Positions 33,658-42,739 of a DNA stretch of 64,000 nt are shown piece after piece. The DNA is from CAUZIB01 sp963663925. Lineage in GTDB: Bacteria > Acidobacteriota > Vicinamibacteria > Vicinamibacterales > UBA8438. Positions within the stretch are counted from its first letter, which is position 1; every line of letters begins with the position of its first letter. The notes below the pieces were generated by a model, which saw nothing but the letters and a program-made list of their open reading frames with translations, ran no database searches and had not been told where the DNA came from. A program made the position numbers and the translations under genes. The DNA lies in the NCBI GenBank assembly GCA_965237405.1, contig OZ250139.1, positions 4,588,001 through 4,652,000 of the forward strand, given 5' to 3'.

Positions 33658-34197
33658 ATGACACTCTACACCGGGGTGGGCGACCGTGGCGAAACCGCGC
33701 TATTTGATGGGACTCTGGTCCCAAAGTTTGATCGGCGGGTGGCCGCGTATGGTGACGTCGACGAGTTGAACGCCGTCATCGGTGTCGGTATTGCGGCGGG
33801 TGTTGACCCTGATCTCAGCGAGCTTCTCGGAACTATTCAACGTGACTTGTTCGCACTTGGCGCGCGACTCGCCGACCCGGAAATCCGGATCGCAACGCGG
33901 GTGACCAAGACGGAGCTCAATGCCGACGATGTGCGTCGACTGGAAATCGCGATCGATCACTACGATGGTGCAGTGGCCCCGTTACGTCACTTTTTGCTGC
34001 CAGGCGGCTCTCCGGCTGCAGCTGCGCTGCACCACGCCCGCGCTGTTTGCCGCCGAGCCGAGCGTAGCATCGTGGCACTCGGTGCCGACACGATACCGAA
34101 AACGCTCCTGCAATACATCAACCGATTATCGGACCTGTTGTTCGTTGTCGCGCGTGTCCTTAATCACCGGCACAACGTAGCCGAGCAGGAATGGTGA
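33658..34197 (+). CDS. ATP:cob(I)alamin adenosyltransferase (PduO type)
   Basis: 179 residues with YTGVGDRGETALFDG (ATP-binding loop), GDVDELNAVIGVG and ARAVCRRAERSIVAL plus LSDLLFVVARVLN at the end, all typical of PduO/MMAB. It makes adenosylcobalamin. The start ATG 33658 lies 29 bp from the divergent mutY start. No cobalamin-dependent enzyme is in the window. Confidence 0.9.
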   Translation: MTLYTGVGDRGETALFDGTLVPKFDRRVAAYGDVDELNAVIGVGIAAGVDPDLSELLGTIQRDLFALGARLADPEIRIATRVTKTELNADDVRRLEIAIDHYDGAVAPLRHFLLPGGSPAAAALHHARAVCRRAERSIVALGADTIPKTLLQYINRLSDLLFVVARVLNHRHNVAEQEW

Positions 34198-34231
34198 GGT
34201 GGGCAGAGGCTTAGCGGATACTAGGCGAGAG

Positions 34232-34753
34232 TCACGTTGACTCATGAGTTAAGCTTTCTCGTTCCGTGTCGCGAGTATCGATGTCCGCCTTGACTGCCTC
34301 GAAAACCTGTCGCGCCAGCTCCTGAGACACGCGTTCTCGGATCGCGCCACATTCCACTAGGACGAAGGTACCACCCAAGTCGATTGCGACGTCCCACCGG
34401 TCACGTGCGAAGGCCTCTGGCTTGGTGTCGAGGTCGATTGTATCTTCGGCCGCCTGGGTGGAGAACCGTCGAGCAACCCGTGCCGTGATTGGTGCACCGC
34501 TTATCAGGATACGTGTGCTCCTGATTTCTGTCTTTGGGATGCGATGGTCCGACCAGTAGAACGCTTCGGCATCTTCAGTGAAGAACTGAAGGCCATCGCT
34601 GGATGGAATCTCTGTGACGATCGTTTGCCCACGGTGCTCGATGTCGCGCCGTCGCCGCGCATGGTTTCGGCGATACCACTGAAGCGAAGTTGCCATGCTG
34701 AGTGCGAAGACCACGAGGCCGATCGCAACGACGATCGCGACGAAATTGCGCAT
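34232..34753 (-). CDS. Hypothetical membrane-anchored protein (173 aa)
   Basis: One N-terminal hydrophobic helix (FVAIVVAIGLVVFALSMATS) is followed by QWYRRNHARRRRDIEHRG, so the protein should be anchored with the remainder beyond the helix on the basic side or exported. The rest has no recognised domain. The start is supported by TAGCAT 8 nt upstream with no SD. It is divergent from hpnC, with nearly symmetrical -10 boxes in the 21-bp gap. Confidence 0.6.
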   Translation of the reverse strand: MRNFVAIVVAIGLVVFALSMATSLQWYRRNHARRRRDIEHRGQTIVTEIPSSDGLQFFTEDAEAFYWSDHRIPKTEIRSTRILISGAPITARVARRFSTQAAEDTIDLDTKPEAFARDRWDVAIDLGGTFVLVECGAIRERVSQELARQVFEAVKADIDTRDTERESLTHEST

Positions 34754-34760
34754 CTGCCAC

Positions 34761-34767
34761 TATGCTA
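34761..34767. promoter_or_regulatory. Overlapping divergent -10 boxes between the hypothetical gene and hpnC
   Basis: TATGCT (plus, 34761-34766) is 8 nt before GTG 34775; TAGCAT (minus, 34762-34767) is 8 nt before ATG 34753. The two boxes overlap by five bases, so transcription can start on only one strand at a time. Confidence 0.5.
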
Positions 34768-34774
34768 TCAGACA

Positions 34775-35650
34775 GTGTCAGCCTCGAGATCAACCCTGGA
34801 GAAGGCCTACGCGGCGTGCATCCGCCTGGCGACGAATCGCTACGAGAACTTCCCGGTGGCGTCATGGCTCTTGCCGGCTGGAATGCGTCGCCCGATTGCC
34901 GCAGTCTACGCCTTCGCGCGCTATGCTGATGATTTTGCCGACGAAGGCGATCGATCCAATGCCGAGCGCCTCGCGTTACTCCAAGATTGGCGTGAGCGTC
35001 TGCACCGGGCCGGCACCCAGGATTTTCCCGAGACGAGCGATGAGCGCGACCTTATCTTTGTTGCGCTGGCTCATACCATCCGGTCTTGCAACCTACCGGT
35101 CGCGTTGTTTGATGATCTGCTCAGCGCATTCGAGCAAGATGTCGTTGTTCATCGTTACCACGCTTGGTCCGATTTATTGGACTACTGTCGCCGATCGGCC
35201 AACCCGGTAGGGCGGCTTGTGTTGCGAATTGCTGGCTACCATGACGAGAAACTCGACCGCGCCTCTGACTGCGTGTGCACGGCGCTGCAGCTGACGAACT
35301 TTCTACAGGACTTCGATCGCGACTGGCAGCGGGCGAGATTGTACGTGCCAATTGAAGTGTACACGTCTTTTGGCGCAGACGAAGCTGGCCTTGAGCAGCC
35401 CCGGCTTCCAGCCGAATGGCGAGCCTCCTTGAAGGCGGTCGCGGAGCGAACCTGCAGAATATTCGACGACGGACGAGCCGTGTGCGATGGCGTGGCCGGC
35501 CGGCTTGGCCTAGAGCTTCGGCTGACGTGGCTGGCTGGACGCCGTATCATCGACCGGCTCGATCGGTGCGAGTACGATTCCCGGGCAAACCGTCCGACGC
35601 TCGGGTTCTGGGATGGGCCGTCAATTCTATGGAGGGCCGCCCGCTGGTAA
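34775..35650 (+). CDS. hpnC: Squalene synthase HpnC
   Basis: About 291 residues from GTG 34775. Features of the squalene/phytoene synthase family: RYENFPVASWLLPAGMRRPI, the first Asp-rich motif YARYADDFADE and the second LTNFLQDFDRDWQRAR. The early NYENFP-like segment is specific for HpnC, which in the bacterial three-step route converts presqualene diphosphate to hydroxysqualene. hpnD follows with a 22-nt overlap, then hpnE. Confidence 0.87.
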   Translation: MSASRSTLEKAYAACIRLATNRYENFPVASWLLPAGMRRPIAAVYAFARYADDFADEGDRSNAERLALLQDWRERLHRAGTQDFPETSDERDLIFVALAHTIRSCNLPVALFDDLLSAFEQDVVVHRYHAWSDLLDYCRRSANPVGRLVLRIAGYHDEKLDRASDCVCTALQLTNFLQDFDRDWQRARLYVPIEVYTSFGADEAGLEQPRLPAEWRASLKAVAERTCRIFDDGRAVCDGVAGRLGLELRLTWLAGRRIIDRLDRCEYDSRANRPTLGFWDGPSILWRAARW

Positions 35651-36546
35651 GCCACTGTTTTAGGTGCGAAGCCGTGAGTCGAGACACAAATTTCTACTAT
35701 TCGTTCCTGGTCTTGTCAGCGGCTAAGCGACGAGCGATCGTTGCGGTATGGGACTTTTGTCGAACGGTCGACGATGCAGTGGATGCGCCGTACGTTGGCA
35801 ATCAGTCCGAGGCGGCGACTGATCCGGATCGGCTTAGGTTTGAGCTGGCACGGTGGCGTCGCGAAGTCAAGTGCTGCTTCGGTGAGGATGAACCTCAAAC
35901 AGAGCAGGGTCGGCGCCTTAAACCGCATGTTGTGCGTTTCAACCTTCCCCGGCGCCCGTTCGACGATCTCATCGATGGTGTGGAGATGGACGTCGGCGAA
36001 CGGAGGTACGAGATCTTTGACGACCTGTATCAGTACTGCCTTCGGGTTGCCTCGGCCGTTGGGTTAATCTGCATCGAGATTTTCGGCTACCGGGATCCGC
36101 GTAGTCGAGACTACGCTGTGGCACTGGGCGTGGCACTTCAGCTCACCAATATCATCCGTGATATTGCGACTGATCTGCAGAACGGACGTGTCTATCTTCC
36201 TGCCGAAGACCTTCGACGTTTCGACTGCACAGACCGCGATTTGCGAGACGGACAAGCGACTCGGGTTCGACAGCTGGTGAAGTTCGAATGTGGCCGAGCG
36301 CAGAGCTTTTATAGAAAGGCGAGAGCAGCACTGCCGGTCCGTGATGCGATCCGCCTCGTGGCGGCTGAGATCATGGGCGCCATCTATCTGGCTATCCTGC
36401 AGCGGATCGAGCAGCGAGACTACGATGTGTTTTCAGAGGTTATCCGTATCCCAAGACCTAGACGTGCGGTGATTGCCTTGACCGTATGGGTCACCACTCT
36501 GGCACGAGCCGTTGTGGGGCTCACCCTCGCCCGTGTGGAGTCCTGA
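35629..36546 (+). CDS. hpnD: Presqualene diphosphate synthase HpnD
   Basis: About 305 residues from ATG 35629 (a GTG at 35674 is possible). It has SRDTNFYYSFLVLSAAKRRA (typical FYYSF), WDFCRTVDDAVD as first Asp motif and LTNIIRDIATDLQNGRVYLP as second. HpnD condenses two farnesyl diphosphates to presqualene diphosphate. The gene overlaps the end of hpnC, suggesting coupled translation. Confidence 0.87.
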   Translation: MEGRPLVSHCFRCEAVSRDTNFYYSFLVLSAAKRRAIVAVWDFCRTVDDAVDAPYVGNQSEAATDPDRLRFELARWRREVKCCFGEDEPQTEQGRRLKPHVVRFNLPRRPFDDLIDGVEMDVGERRYEIFDDLYQYCLRVASAVGLICIEIFGYRDPRSRDYAVALGVALQLTNIIRDIATDLQNGRVYLPAEDLRRFDCTDRDLRDGQATRVRQLVKFECGRAQSFYRKARAALPVRDAIRLVAAEIMGAIYLAILQRIEQRDYDVFSEVIRIPRPRRAVIALTVWVTTLARAVVGLTLARVES

Positions 36547-36571
36547 CACGCATCGTGACACCCTGGACCAG

Positions 36572-37930
36572 ATGACGAGATACGACGCTGTCGTCGTTGG
36601 TGGTGGGTTTGCGGGTCTGAGTGCCGCGGTGTACTTGGCGTCTCGTGGCGCTCGGGTCATCGTACTAGAGTCCAGACGCCAACTGGGTGGTCGGGCGACG
36701 TCCTATCGCGATCGAGTGACCGCCGACGTCGTGGATAACGGGCAGCACATCATTTTTGGCTGCTATCGAGAAACCCGACGGTTTCTGCGAACGATCGGGG
36801 TTGAGGCGAATCTTCGAATGCAGCCTGGCCTCGGGGTGACTTATGTGGATGCCGACCGCGAGACGGTGCGGTTTCAATGTTCGAGTTTGCCACCGCCGCT
36901 TCATTTGCTCGGCGGGGTAATCGAATGGGATGCGCTCAGCGTCAGGGAGAGGCTGGCCGTGCTTTGGTTGGTCGCACCACTACGTCGTGCCAGGCGTGAC
37001 TTAAGACGAGACGATGTGGTTGCCTTCGCCCCAGACGGCGAAACTGTAAGGGAGTGGCTCGTTCGCCACAGACAGGGCGAACGCATCTGCCACCTGCTAT
37101 GGGAGCCGTTGACACTCGCCGCGTTGAACCAGACTGTTGACCAAGCCGAAGGGCGTCGGTTTGCCCGAGTGCTCGCTGAATTGTGCGGGGCTGACCCCGG
37201 TGACTCTGCCATTGGCATTCCGTCGCTGCCCCTCGATGAGTTCTTTGCGACACCAGCGTGCCGATACATCGAATCGATGGGCGGATCGGTCAGAATCGGC
37301 ACGGAAGGTAGGGTTGCTTTCGTCAACGGTCGTCTCCGGGGTGTCGAAGCGGGGCATCAGCTTTTTTCTGCGCCGGTGGTCATTGCGGCCGTGCCCTGGT
37401 TTGCGCTGGCTCGGCTCTTCGACCCACCCCCGCCATCGATGGCAAGGGTGTTGCGCCAGGCCTCGGAAACCGATGCTTCGCCGATCGTAACCGTGCATCT
37501 GTGGTTCGAGGCGCCTGTCATGGATCAGCCGTTTATCGGGCTGCTGAATCGAACCATTCAGTGGGTCTTTGAGAAGCGGAACGCCGCTGGGGACAGGGTT
37601 ACACACCTAACGCTCGTCGTGAGTGGGGCCGCAGATGTCGTGAGCTGGTCCAATGATGCAATCATCAGACGAGCGGTTTCAGATGTTCGCGCTGCGCTAC
37701 CCGAGGCCCGCGGTGTTTCATTGAGGCACGCGCTCGTGATTCGAGAGCGGCGTGCGACGTTCTCTCTTGCGCCTGGGCAGCCAGAGCGACCGAGCACGGA
37801 AACGGTCATTCGCGGCCTCTTCTTGGCCGGTGATTGGGTTGAGACCGGACTGCCAAGCACGATCGAAAGTGCGGTCGTCAGTGGTCATCGCGCGGCGGAC
37901 GCCGCGCTGGGCGCAATGATCCTAGGCTGA
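36572..37930 (+). CDS. hpnE: Hydroxysqualene dehydroxylase HpnE
   Basis: About 452 residues from ATG 36572. An FAD motif (VVVGGGFAGLSAAVYLASRG) with LGGRATSYRD and NGQHIIFGCYRETRRFLR identifies the squalene-associated desaturase-like oxidoreductase; the end FLAGDWVETGLPSTIESAVV is characteristic. It reduces hydroxysqualene to squalene, completing the HpnCDE route to hopanoid precursors. thiI follows by 20 nt. Confidence 0.88.
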   Translation: MTRYDAVVVGGGFAGLSAAVYLASRGARVIVLESRRQLGGRATSYRDRVTADVVDNGQHIIFGCYRETRRFLRTIGVEANLRMQPGLGVTYVDADRETVRFQCSSLPPPLHLLGGVIEWDALSVRERLAVLWLVAPLRRARRDLRRDDVVAFAPDGETVREWLVRHRQGERICHLLWEPLTLAALNQTVDQAEGRRFARVLAELCGADPGDSAIGIPSLPLDEFFATPACRYIESMGGSVRIGTEGRVAFVNGRLRGVEAGHQLFSAPVVIAAVPWFALARLFDPPPPSMARVLRQASETDASPIVTVHLWFEAPVMDQPFIGLLNRTIQWVFEKRNAAGDRVTHLTLVVSGAADVVSWSNDAIIRRAVSDVRAALPEARGVSLRHALVIRERRATFSLAPGQPERPSTETVIRGLFLAGDWVETGLPSTIESAVVSGHRAADAALGAMILG

Positions 37931-37949
37931 AGGCTGCCGTAACAGACCC

Positions 37950-39131
37950 ATGGACTCTGTCATCGTTCACTATCAGGAAATCGCGCTGAAGGGCCGTAAC
38001 CGCCCGTGGTTCATCAAGCGTCTGGTCAGCAACCTTCGGGCCGTAACCGCTGACCTCGATGTTGCGAGGGTCCACGCACTGATGGGCCGGATCGAGATCG
38101 TACTCGGGCCGACTGCCGACTGGAACCTCGTTAGAGAGCGTATCAGTCGGATATTCGGCGCCGCAAATTTTTCTCGGGCTCGGCGCACTGGGCGGTCGGT
38201 GGACGTGCTGGCCGATTCGATTCTTGAGGACCTCAGGGTTCGCGATGTTGAGACCTTCCGTGTGACCGTCAAGCGTGCGGACAAGGCGTACCCATTAACA
38301 TCACCACAGATCGAGCGTGAGGTTGGAGGTAGGATAAAGGCCGCACGTGGGTGGACGGTCAATCTCTCCAATCCCGAGCTTGTCGTTTTCATCGAATTGC
38401 TTCCCCGCGAGGCCTTTTACGCTTTCGACAAACACGCCGGACCAGGAGGATTACCTTCGGGTGTCAGCGGTCACGTGATGTGCCTGCTGTCAGGTGGAAT
38501 CGATTCCCCCGTGGCGGCCTATCGGCTCATGAAGCGCGGTTGCCGTGTGCGGTTCGTCCACTTCCATAGCTACCCGCTGTTGTCGCACGCCTCCCAAGAT
38601 AAGGTGGAGGAGATTGCGAGATTGCTCACCCGCTACCAGCTCCGGTCGCGCTTATATCTCGTGGCGTTCGGAGAGATTCAGCGCCAAATCGTCTTGTCGG
38701 CACCGCCATCGCTTCGCGTCGTACTCTACCGCAGGCTCATGATGCGAATCGCCGAACGGCTAGCCAAACGGTCACGTTCGGCGGCGTTGGTCACCGGAGA
38801 ATCTGTTGGGCAGGTCGCGTCCCAGACGATTGAGAACTTAGCCGTGATCAATGCGGTTGTGTCCATGCCGGTGCTTAGGCCGTTGATTGGCTCTGATAAG
38901 GAGGAGATCTCGAACGAAGCACGAGCGCTGGCAACCTACCCGGTCTCGATCATTCCTGACCAGGATTGCTGCCAGCTCTTCATGCCGCGCAATCCAGCCA
39001 CGAAAGCAAGACGTGTACACGTCGAAGAGGCCGAAGCCAAGCTACCCATCGACACGATGGTGGATTCGGCGGTCGAAGCAGCTGAGCGCCACGATTTCGA
39101 ATTTCCCGTGCAGCTTGTACCGGCCGGCTAG
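37950..39131 (+). CDS. thiI: tRNA 4-thiouridine synthase ThiI
   Basis: 393 residues: NFLD/THUMP domain (LKGRNRPWFIKRLVSNLR), then the PP-loop (CLLSGGIDSPVAAYRLMKRG) and the end region IPDQDCCQLFMPRNPATKA. The rhodanese domain of E. coli ThiI is missing, as in many bacteria. It sulfurates tRNA position 8 and can supply sulfur for thiazole synthesis, which would go with thiO in this window. Confidence 0.9.
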   Translation: MDSVIVHYQEIALKGRNRPWFIKRLVSNLRAVTADLDVARVHALMGRIEIVLGPTADWNLVRERISRIFGAANFSRARRTGRSVDVLADSILEDLRVRDVETFRVTVKRADKAYPLTSPQIEREVGGRIKAARGWTVNLSNPELVVFIELLPREAFYAFDKHAGPGGLPSGVSGHVMCLLSGGIDSPVAAYRLMKRGCRVRFVHFHSYPLLSHASQDKVEEIARLLTRYQLRSRLYLVAFGEIQRQIVLSAPPSLRVVLYRRLMMRIAERLAKRSRSAALVTGESVGQVASQTIENLAVINAVVSMPVLRPLIGSDKEEISNEARALATYPVSIIPDQDCCQLFMPRNPATKARRVHVEEAEAKLPIDTMVDSAVEAAERHDFEFPVQLVPAG

Positions 39132-39164
39132 CGCTTCCCAAGCGCTTCCGTCCCATCAGGGACG

Positions 39165-39695
39165 CTAGGCATCGCGGGGATGCAGGATTCCACGGAAGTA
39201 GTCACGCAGACCCTCAAGCGTGCTACGAAAGGCCAGTTCCTCCCATGGGAGATCCGACTCGCTAAACCAGCGCGCATCGAGCGACTCGTCGTCGGCTGCG
39301 AGGTGACCCCCGATCTGCGTTGCGGCGTAGACGATAATGACCGGGATGCGACCGGGGTATGAGTAGATGTTGACGAGCCCGTCAATGCGAATACGCAGCT
39401 TCGATTCTTCCCACACTTCGCGTTCGGCGGCCGCCAACAGTTCTTCCCCGCGGTCGACGTATCCACCGGGAAACACCCACTTACCGTAACCCGGTTCGAT
39501 TGCGCGACGAACCAGGGCAACCTTTCCCTCCGCGCCTCGGATGATCGTTCCGACCGCAACTTTTGGGTCCAGATAGACTACGAGGCCGCACTCTTCACAG
39601 ACCGGTCGCACTAGTTCTCCGACCTTCAGTGCCTTATAAACGAGCGGATGGGCACACCGCGAGCAGAACTGGTGAGTGGGGGCTTTAGCTAGCAT
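39165..39695 (-). CDS. NUDIX hydrolase with N-terminal zinc ribbon
   Basis: About 176 residues from ATG 39695 (GTG 39710 is possible). A zinc ribbon (FCSRCAHPL and PVCEECGLVVY) precedes the NUDIX box GGYVDRGEELLAAAEREVWEES (G-x5-E-x7-R-E-x-x-E-E). Members hydrolyse nucleoside diphosphate derivatives such as NADH or ADP-ribose; the substrate here is open. It is divergent from def with 36 bp between. Confidence 0.85.
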   Translation of the reverse strand: MLAKAPTHQFCSRCAHPLVYKALKVGELVRPVCEECGLVVYLDPKVAVGTIIRGAEGKVALVRRAIEPGYGKWVFPGGYVDRGEELLAAAEREVWEESKLRIRIDGLVNIYSYPGRIPVIIVYAATQIGGHLAADDESLDARWFSESDLPWEELAFRSTLEGLRDYFRGILHPRDA

Positions 39696-39717
39696 GAAGC
39701 CAGCCAGCACCGTAACG

Positions 39718-39723
39718 TATAAT
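39718..39723 (+). promoter_or_regulatory. -10 box TATAAT, leaderless layout before def
   Basis: A consensus TATAAT ends 8 nt before ATG 39732, and there is no SD. Confidence 0.6.
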
Positions 39724-39731
39724 CGCTGGGC

Positions 39732-40262
39732 ATGTCCATTCTCAAGGTCGCACGGATGGGGCATCCGCTCTTACGACTGTCCACTCGTCGTGTCGATCCA
39801 GCCGAGATCACGACTTCAGTGATCCAGCGTTTGATCGATGACATGTTCGAGACGATGCACGAGTACGAGGGTATCGGGTTGGCGGCGCCCCAAATCCACG
39901 AGGATCTCCGGTTGTTCGTCGCGGGCGTGAATGATCCGGATGTCGGCCTTTCTCCGGTTACAATGATCAACCCAGAGGTTGAGGCAATAGGTGTCGAGAC
40001 GGAGGAGAAGTGGGAAGGCTGCCTCAGCATTCCAGACATGCGGGGAAAGGTGTCACGGGCGGTGGAAGTGCGTGTCCGGGCGCTGGATCGAAACGGGACC
40101 ATGCAATCCTTGACCGCGAAGGGATTTCAAGCCCGGGTGATCCAACATGAGAGCGATCACCTCAACGGGGTTCTCTTCTTGGACCGGATGACGTCGTTCG
40201 AGACGTTGACGTTTCTTCCTGAGTACGACCGTTACTGGGACAAAAAGACCGATACCGAGTAG
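39732..40262 (+). CDS. def: Peptide deformylase
   Basis: 176 residues with the three PDF motifs: GIGLAAPQI, WEGCLSIPDMRG (metal Cys) and VIQHESDHLNGVLFLDR (HEx2H form HESDH). It removes the formyl group from nascent proteins. The start at ATG 39732 follows a perfect TATAAT by 8 nt. The convergent thyX gene ends 5 nt after its stop. Confidence 0.93.
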   Translation: MSILKVARMGHPLLRLSTRRVDPAEITTSVIQRLIDDMFETMHEYEGIGLAAPQIHEDLRLFVAGVNDPDVGLSPVTMINPEVEAIGVETEEKWEGCLSIPDMRGKVSRAVEVRVRALDRNGTMQSLTAKGFQARVIQHESDHLNGVLFLDRMTSFETLTFLPEYDRYWDKKTDTE

Positions 40263-40266
40263 CGCG

Positions 40267-41868
40267 TCAACGACCTGTCGCTTCACACCGACGTTCACCA
40301 GCCCGCTCCGCTTTGAGGCGTTCGAGTTCGATCTGAGTGTGGTCGGCGAATGTCATTGCCTCGGCAATGGCTCGGTGTCCCGCGTGGTTCGCGATCAGCG
40401 TGTGCATCGTCTGACACACACGCCGATACGCGGGATGTCCTTGTGGCGACGTCCTAAGCTCGATGACATGCATAGCCTCGCGCGCGTTCATGTGCATGTA
40501 GAACCTGATCCGATACGCCATCGATACGGCGTATTGCGCGACGAGGGTCGACGACTCGGCAACCAGTCGGTCATGAAGCTCGGCTGACTCGTCCATGACA
40601 CGTCGCCAATCGGGGCCGGCGCCAACTTCCTCGATGGCCGCCGAAACGGCGAAGCCATGGATTGGCTCCAACGGTTGCCAGTCGATCGAGAGCACCCGGT
40701 GACGCTGTAGATCGCGAAACGCCCCATAGTCGGTGAGGACATCGAAGCAGTATGTAGATCGCTCAAAGGCCCGTCCTGGGCGGTGTCGTCGGTTGCCGCG
40801 TTGTCCCACGTAGGCCTTCAGTACCCGAATTCGCTCTTCGGTGGACATCACCCGGGCCTTGGTAAGTAGTTGGTCTTCGGGTAATGTCGAGTGTGGGTAG
40901 AGGGCCGTCGCAACGACCTTAATTTCTCCGTCGGGGTCGAAGTCACTCAGTACGACCTCTGGCTGCGAGGCAGGCTCGGTCGACGCGAGCAGCTCGTCAG
41001 CGATCCGCTGGGTTGCTGTTTTCCGTTCGGCGAGATAGCGGGTCCACCGAATGCCTCGGTCATCTCTATCAACCCTCGTGAGAAAAGCTGGAATGACTTT
41101 TCGGAGCTCGTTAAGCATTAGGCCTGCCACTTTGCGTACCTCGGCAAGTTCCGATGCGCGCATTCGAAGCAGTAGCGCCTCGTACGCTTGTCCCGACCCG
41201 AAAACACCCACGTTTGAACTCGTTGCAGCCGGGAGCAGCCCGCGAAGGGTGTCGAGGGCCTTGGCCCGAATCGCAGCTCTGTATACGCTCTCAGAATCAC
41301 CAGCCGATCTCTCATGGAGCTTTCGGAAATGGTCCTCAACAGGTTCAATCCAATGGGCGTAGGTCTCGAATGCTCGGTCCAAGCAGCGCGAGTACGGCGT
41401 TTGTAGAGGGGCGCCCGTCAGTTCGGGTGGCACCACGTACTTCCAGCGTCCGCCCGGTCGATCGGTGTACGGGACATATCGTGTCGACTGCTCCAAATAC
41501 GACATGAACCGACCGCGCTCGAGCACTTTAGTCAGGATGTTCGAAATACCTTCGCAGGCGATGTGTGCGCCTCCCAGCTGAGCCACCGAGTCGTCACCGT
41601 AATTGCCCAAGACACGGGTGTAGAGCCGTTCCGCTCGGGCGATACCTACCTCAGTGTTTGTCGGGTTGGTCTGAACATGGTCGAGGAACTCATCCAGAAA
41701 CAGCTGTCTCACCGATTTTGACGATCTTGAATACCGAGCAAACAGCGCGCCCTTGACGACTTCCGGAAGATTTCTCAACACGAAGACTGGGCTGTTGAGA
41801 TTGCCGAAGTACGGATCCAGCGTACGCTGTTGATCGGGTGTGAAGTTGTCTGGAGAATGGACGGTCAA
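40267..41868 (-). CDS. thyX: Double-domain FAD-dependent thymidylate synthase (ThyX)
   Basis: 533 residues, about twice the length of ordinary ThyX, with two ThyX-like halves. The first half has YGDDSVAQLGGAHIACEGIS and VLERGRFMSYLEQSTRYVPY (RGR at 118-120 and Ser128). The second half has FRDLQRHRVLSIDWQPLEPI (RHR at 389-391 and Pro399 where the Ser is expected). Canonical enzymes have RHR-x7-S in one chain. Thus each half is incomplete but the pair supplies all parts. It methylates dUMP with FADH2. Start TTG 41868 follows TATACT by 8 nt. Confidence 0.85.
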   Translation of the reverse strand: MTVHSPDNFTPDQQRTLDPYFGNLNSPVFVLRNLPEVVKGALFARYSRSSKSVRQLFLDEFLDHVQTNPTNTEVGIARAERLYTRVLGNYGDDSVAQLGGAHIACEGISNILTKVLERGRFMSYLEQSTRYVPYTDRPGGRWKYVVPPELTGAPLQTPYSRCLDRAFETYAHWIEPVEDHFRKLHERSAGDSESVYRAAIRAKALDTLRGLLPAATSSNVGVFGSGQAYEALLLRMRASELAEVRKVAGLMLNELRKVIPAFLTRVDRDDRGIRWTRYLAERKTATQRIADELLASTEPASQPEVVLSDFDPDGEIKVVATALYPHSTLPEDQLLTKARVMSTEERIRVLKAYVGQRGNRRHRPGRAFERSTYCFDVLTDYGAFRDLQRHRVLSIDWQPLEPIHGFAVSAAIEEVGAGPDWRRVMDESAELHDRLVAESSTLVAQYAVSMAYRIRFYMHMNAREAMHVIELRTSPQGHPAYRRVCQTMHTLIANHAGHRAIAEAMTFADHTQIELERLKAERAGERRCEATGR

Positions 41869-41876
41869 GATCAGAC

Positions 41877-41882
41877 AGTATA
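41877..41882 (-). promoter_or_regulatory. -10 box TATACT, leaderless layout before thyX
   Basis: TATACT on the minus strand is 8 nt before TTG 41868. The same bases form TATAAT on the plus strand (41879-41884), which would serve the divergent MBL hydrolase gene. Confidence 0.5.
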
Positions 41883-41916
41883 ATTGACGCGCGTTTTAGG
41901 CGGTCATCGATTACCT

Positions 41917-42720
41917 GTGCGCGTCATACTAATACCCGGTCTCAATCCCGGTCCGTATACGGGAGCGGGTAATAATACCTATCTAATACCCGGGCGCGAG
42001 CCCACGCTCATTGACGCCTCGACTGGATCGCCTGAGTACCTCGAGGCTTTGTCAGATGCGCTCTCGGGCTCCAGACTCACCCAGGTCGTGGTGACCCACG
42101 GTCACTCCGACCATGCGTCGGGGGCCGCACAGCTGGCAGCGAGATGGCCTGCGGCGAGGTTCTTTAAAATGCCGTGGCCGGAGCGGGACAGCCAATACGC
42201 TGTCAAATGGACTATGGTCGCTTCCGATGATCGCATTACAGCTGGTGACAGCACGCTGAGGATCATTGCGACGCCGGGACATGCACCCGACCACGTGTGT
42301 CTATACGAAGAAAATAGCGGCACGCTCTTTTGTGGAGACTTGGTGATTCAGGGGCAGACCGTCGTCATTCCGGCGAGTGTCGGCGGCAGCTTGACGAATT
42401 ATCTTGAGAGCTTAACGCTTATCCGCAATCTTGTCCCGAACTGCGTGTTGCCAGCCCATGGTCCAGAAATCACTGACTTACCCCGCCTCGTTGACGAATA
42501 CGTGGCCCATCGGTTGGAGCGGGAGGTGCAGATCGTGAGTCAGCTTAACCAGGGGCCGATGTCACGCGACATGTTGGTCGCCCGCATCTATTCATCCCTA
42601 TCCGGGGATCTTCGGTCGGCAGCTTCGGATAGCGTGCTCGCGCATTTAATCAAACTTCGGGACGAGGGTTGTGTTCTTGAGCAAGGTGGCAGGTGGGTGT
42701 TGATCGCCCCGGGGCATTGA
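41917..42720 (+). CDS. MBL-fold metallo-hydrolase (LACTB2-like)
   Basis: About 267 residues from GTG 41917. The metal ligands appear in VTHGHSDHASGA (H-x-H-x-D-H), then ATPGHAPDHVCLY and GDLVIQGQ. A C-terminal winged-helix-like part (DMLVARIYSSLSGDLRSAAS, LAHLIKLRDEGCV) is typical of the LACTB2-type group, whose characterised members act on RNA or thioesters. A TTG at 41884 would be longer but lies inside the -10 box. Confidence 0.82.
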   Translation: MRVILIPGLNPGPYTGAGNNTYLIPGREPTLIDASTGSPEYLEALSDALSGSRLTQVVVTHGHSDHASGAAQLAARWPAARFFKMPWPERDSQYAVKWTMVASDDRITAGDSTLRIIATPGHAPDHVCLYEENSGTLFCGDLVIQGQTVVIPASVGGSLTNYLESLTLIRNLVPNCVLPAHGPEITDLPRLVDEYVAHRLEREVQIVSQLNQGPMSRDMLVARIYSSLSGDLRSAASDSVLAHLIKLRDEGCVLEQGGRWVLIAPGH

Positions 42721-42739
42721 GCACAATCGGACGAGGCTG

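Noticed and set aside
41884..41916. TTG 41884 as start of the MBL hydrolase
   Set aside because: The codon overlaps TATAAT, and the added residues are outside the fold; GTG 41917 is more likely.
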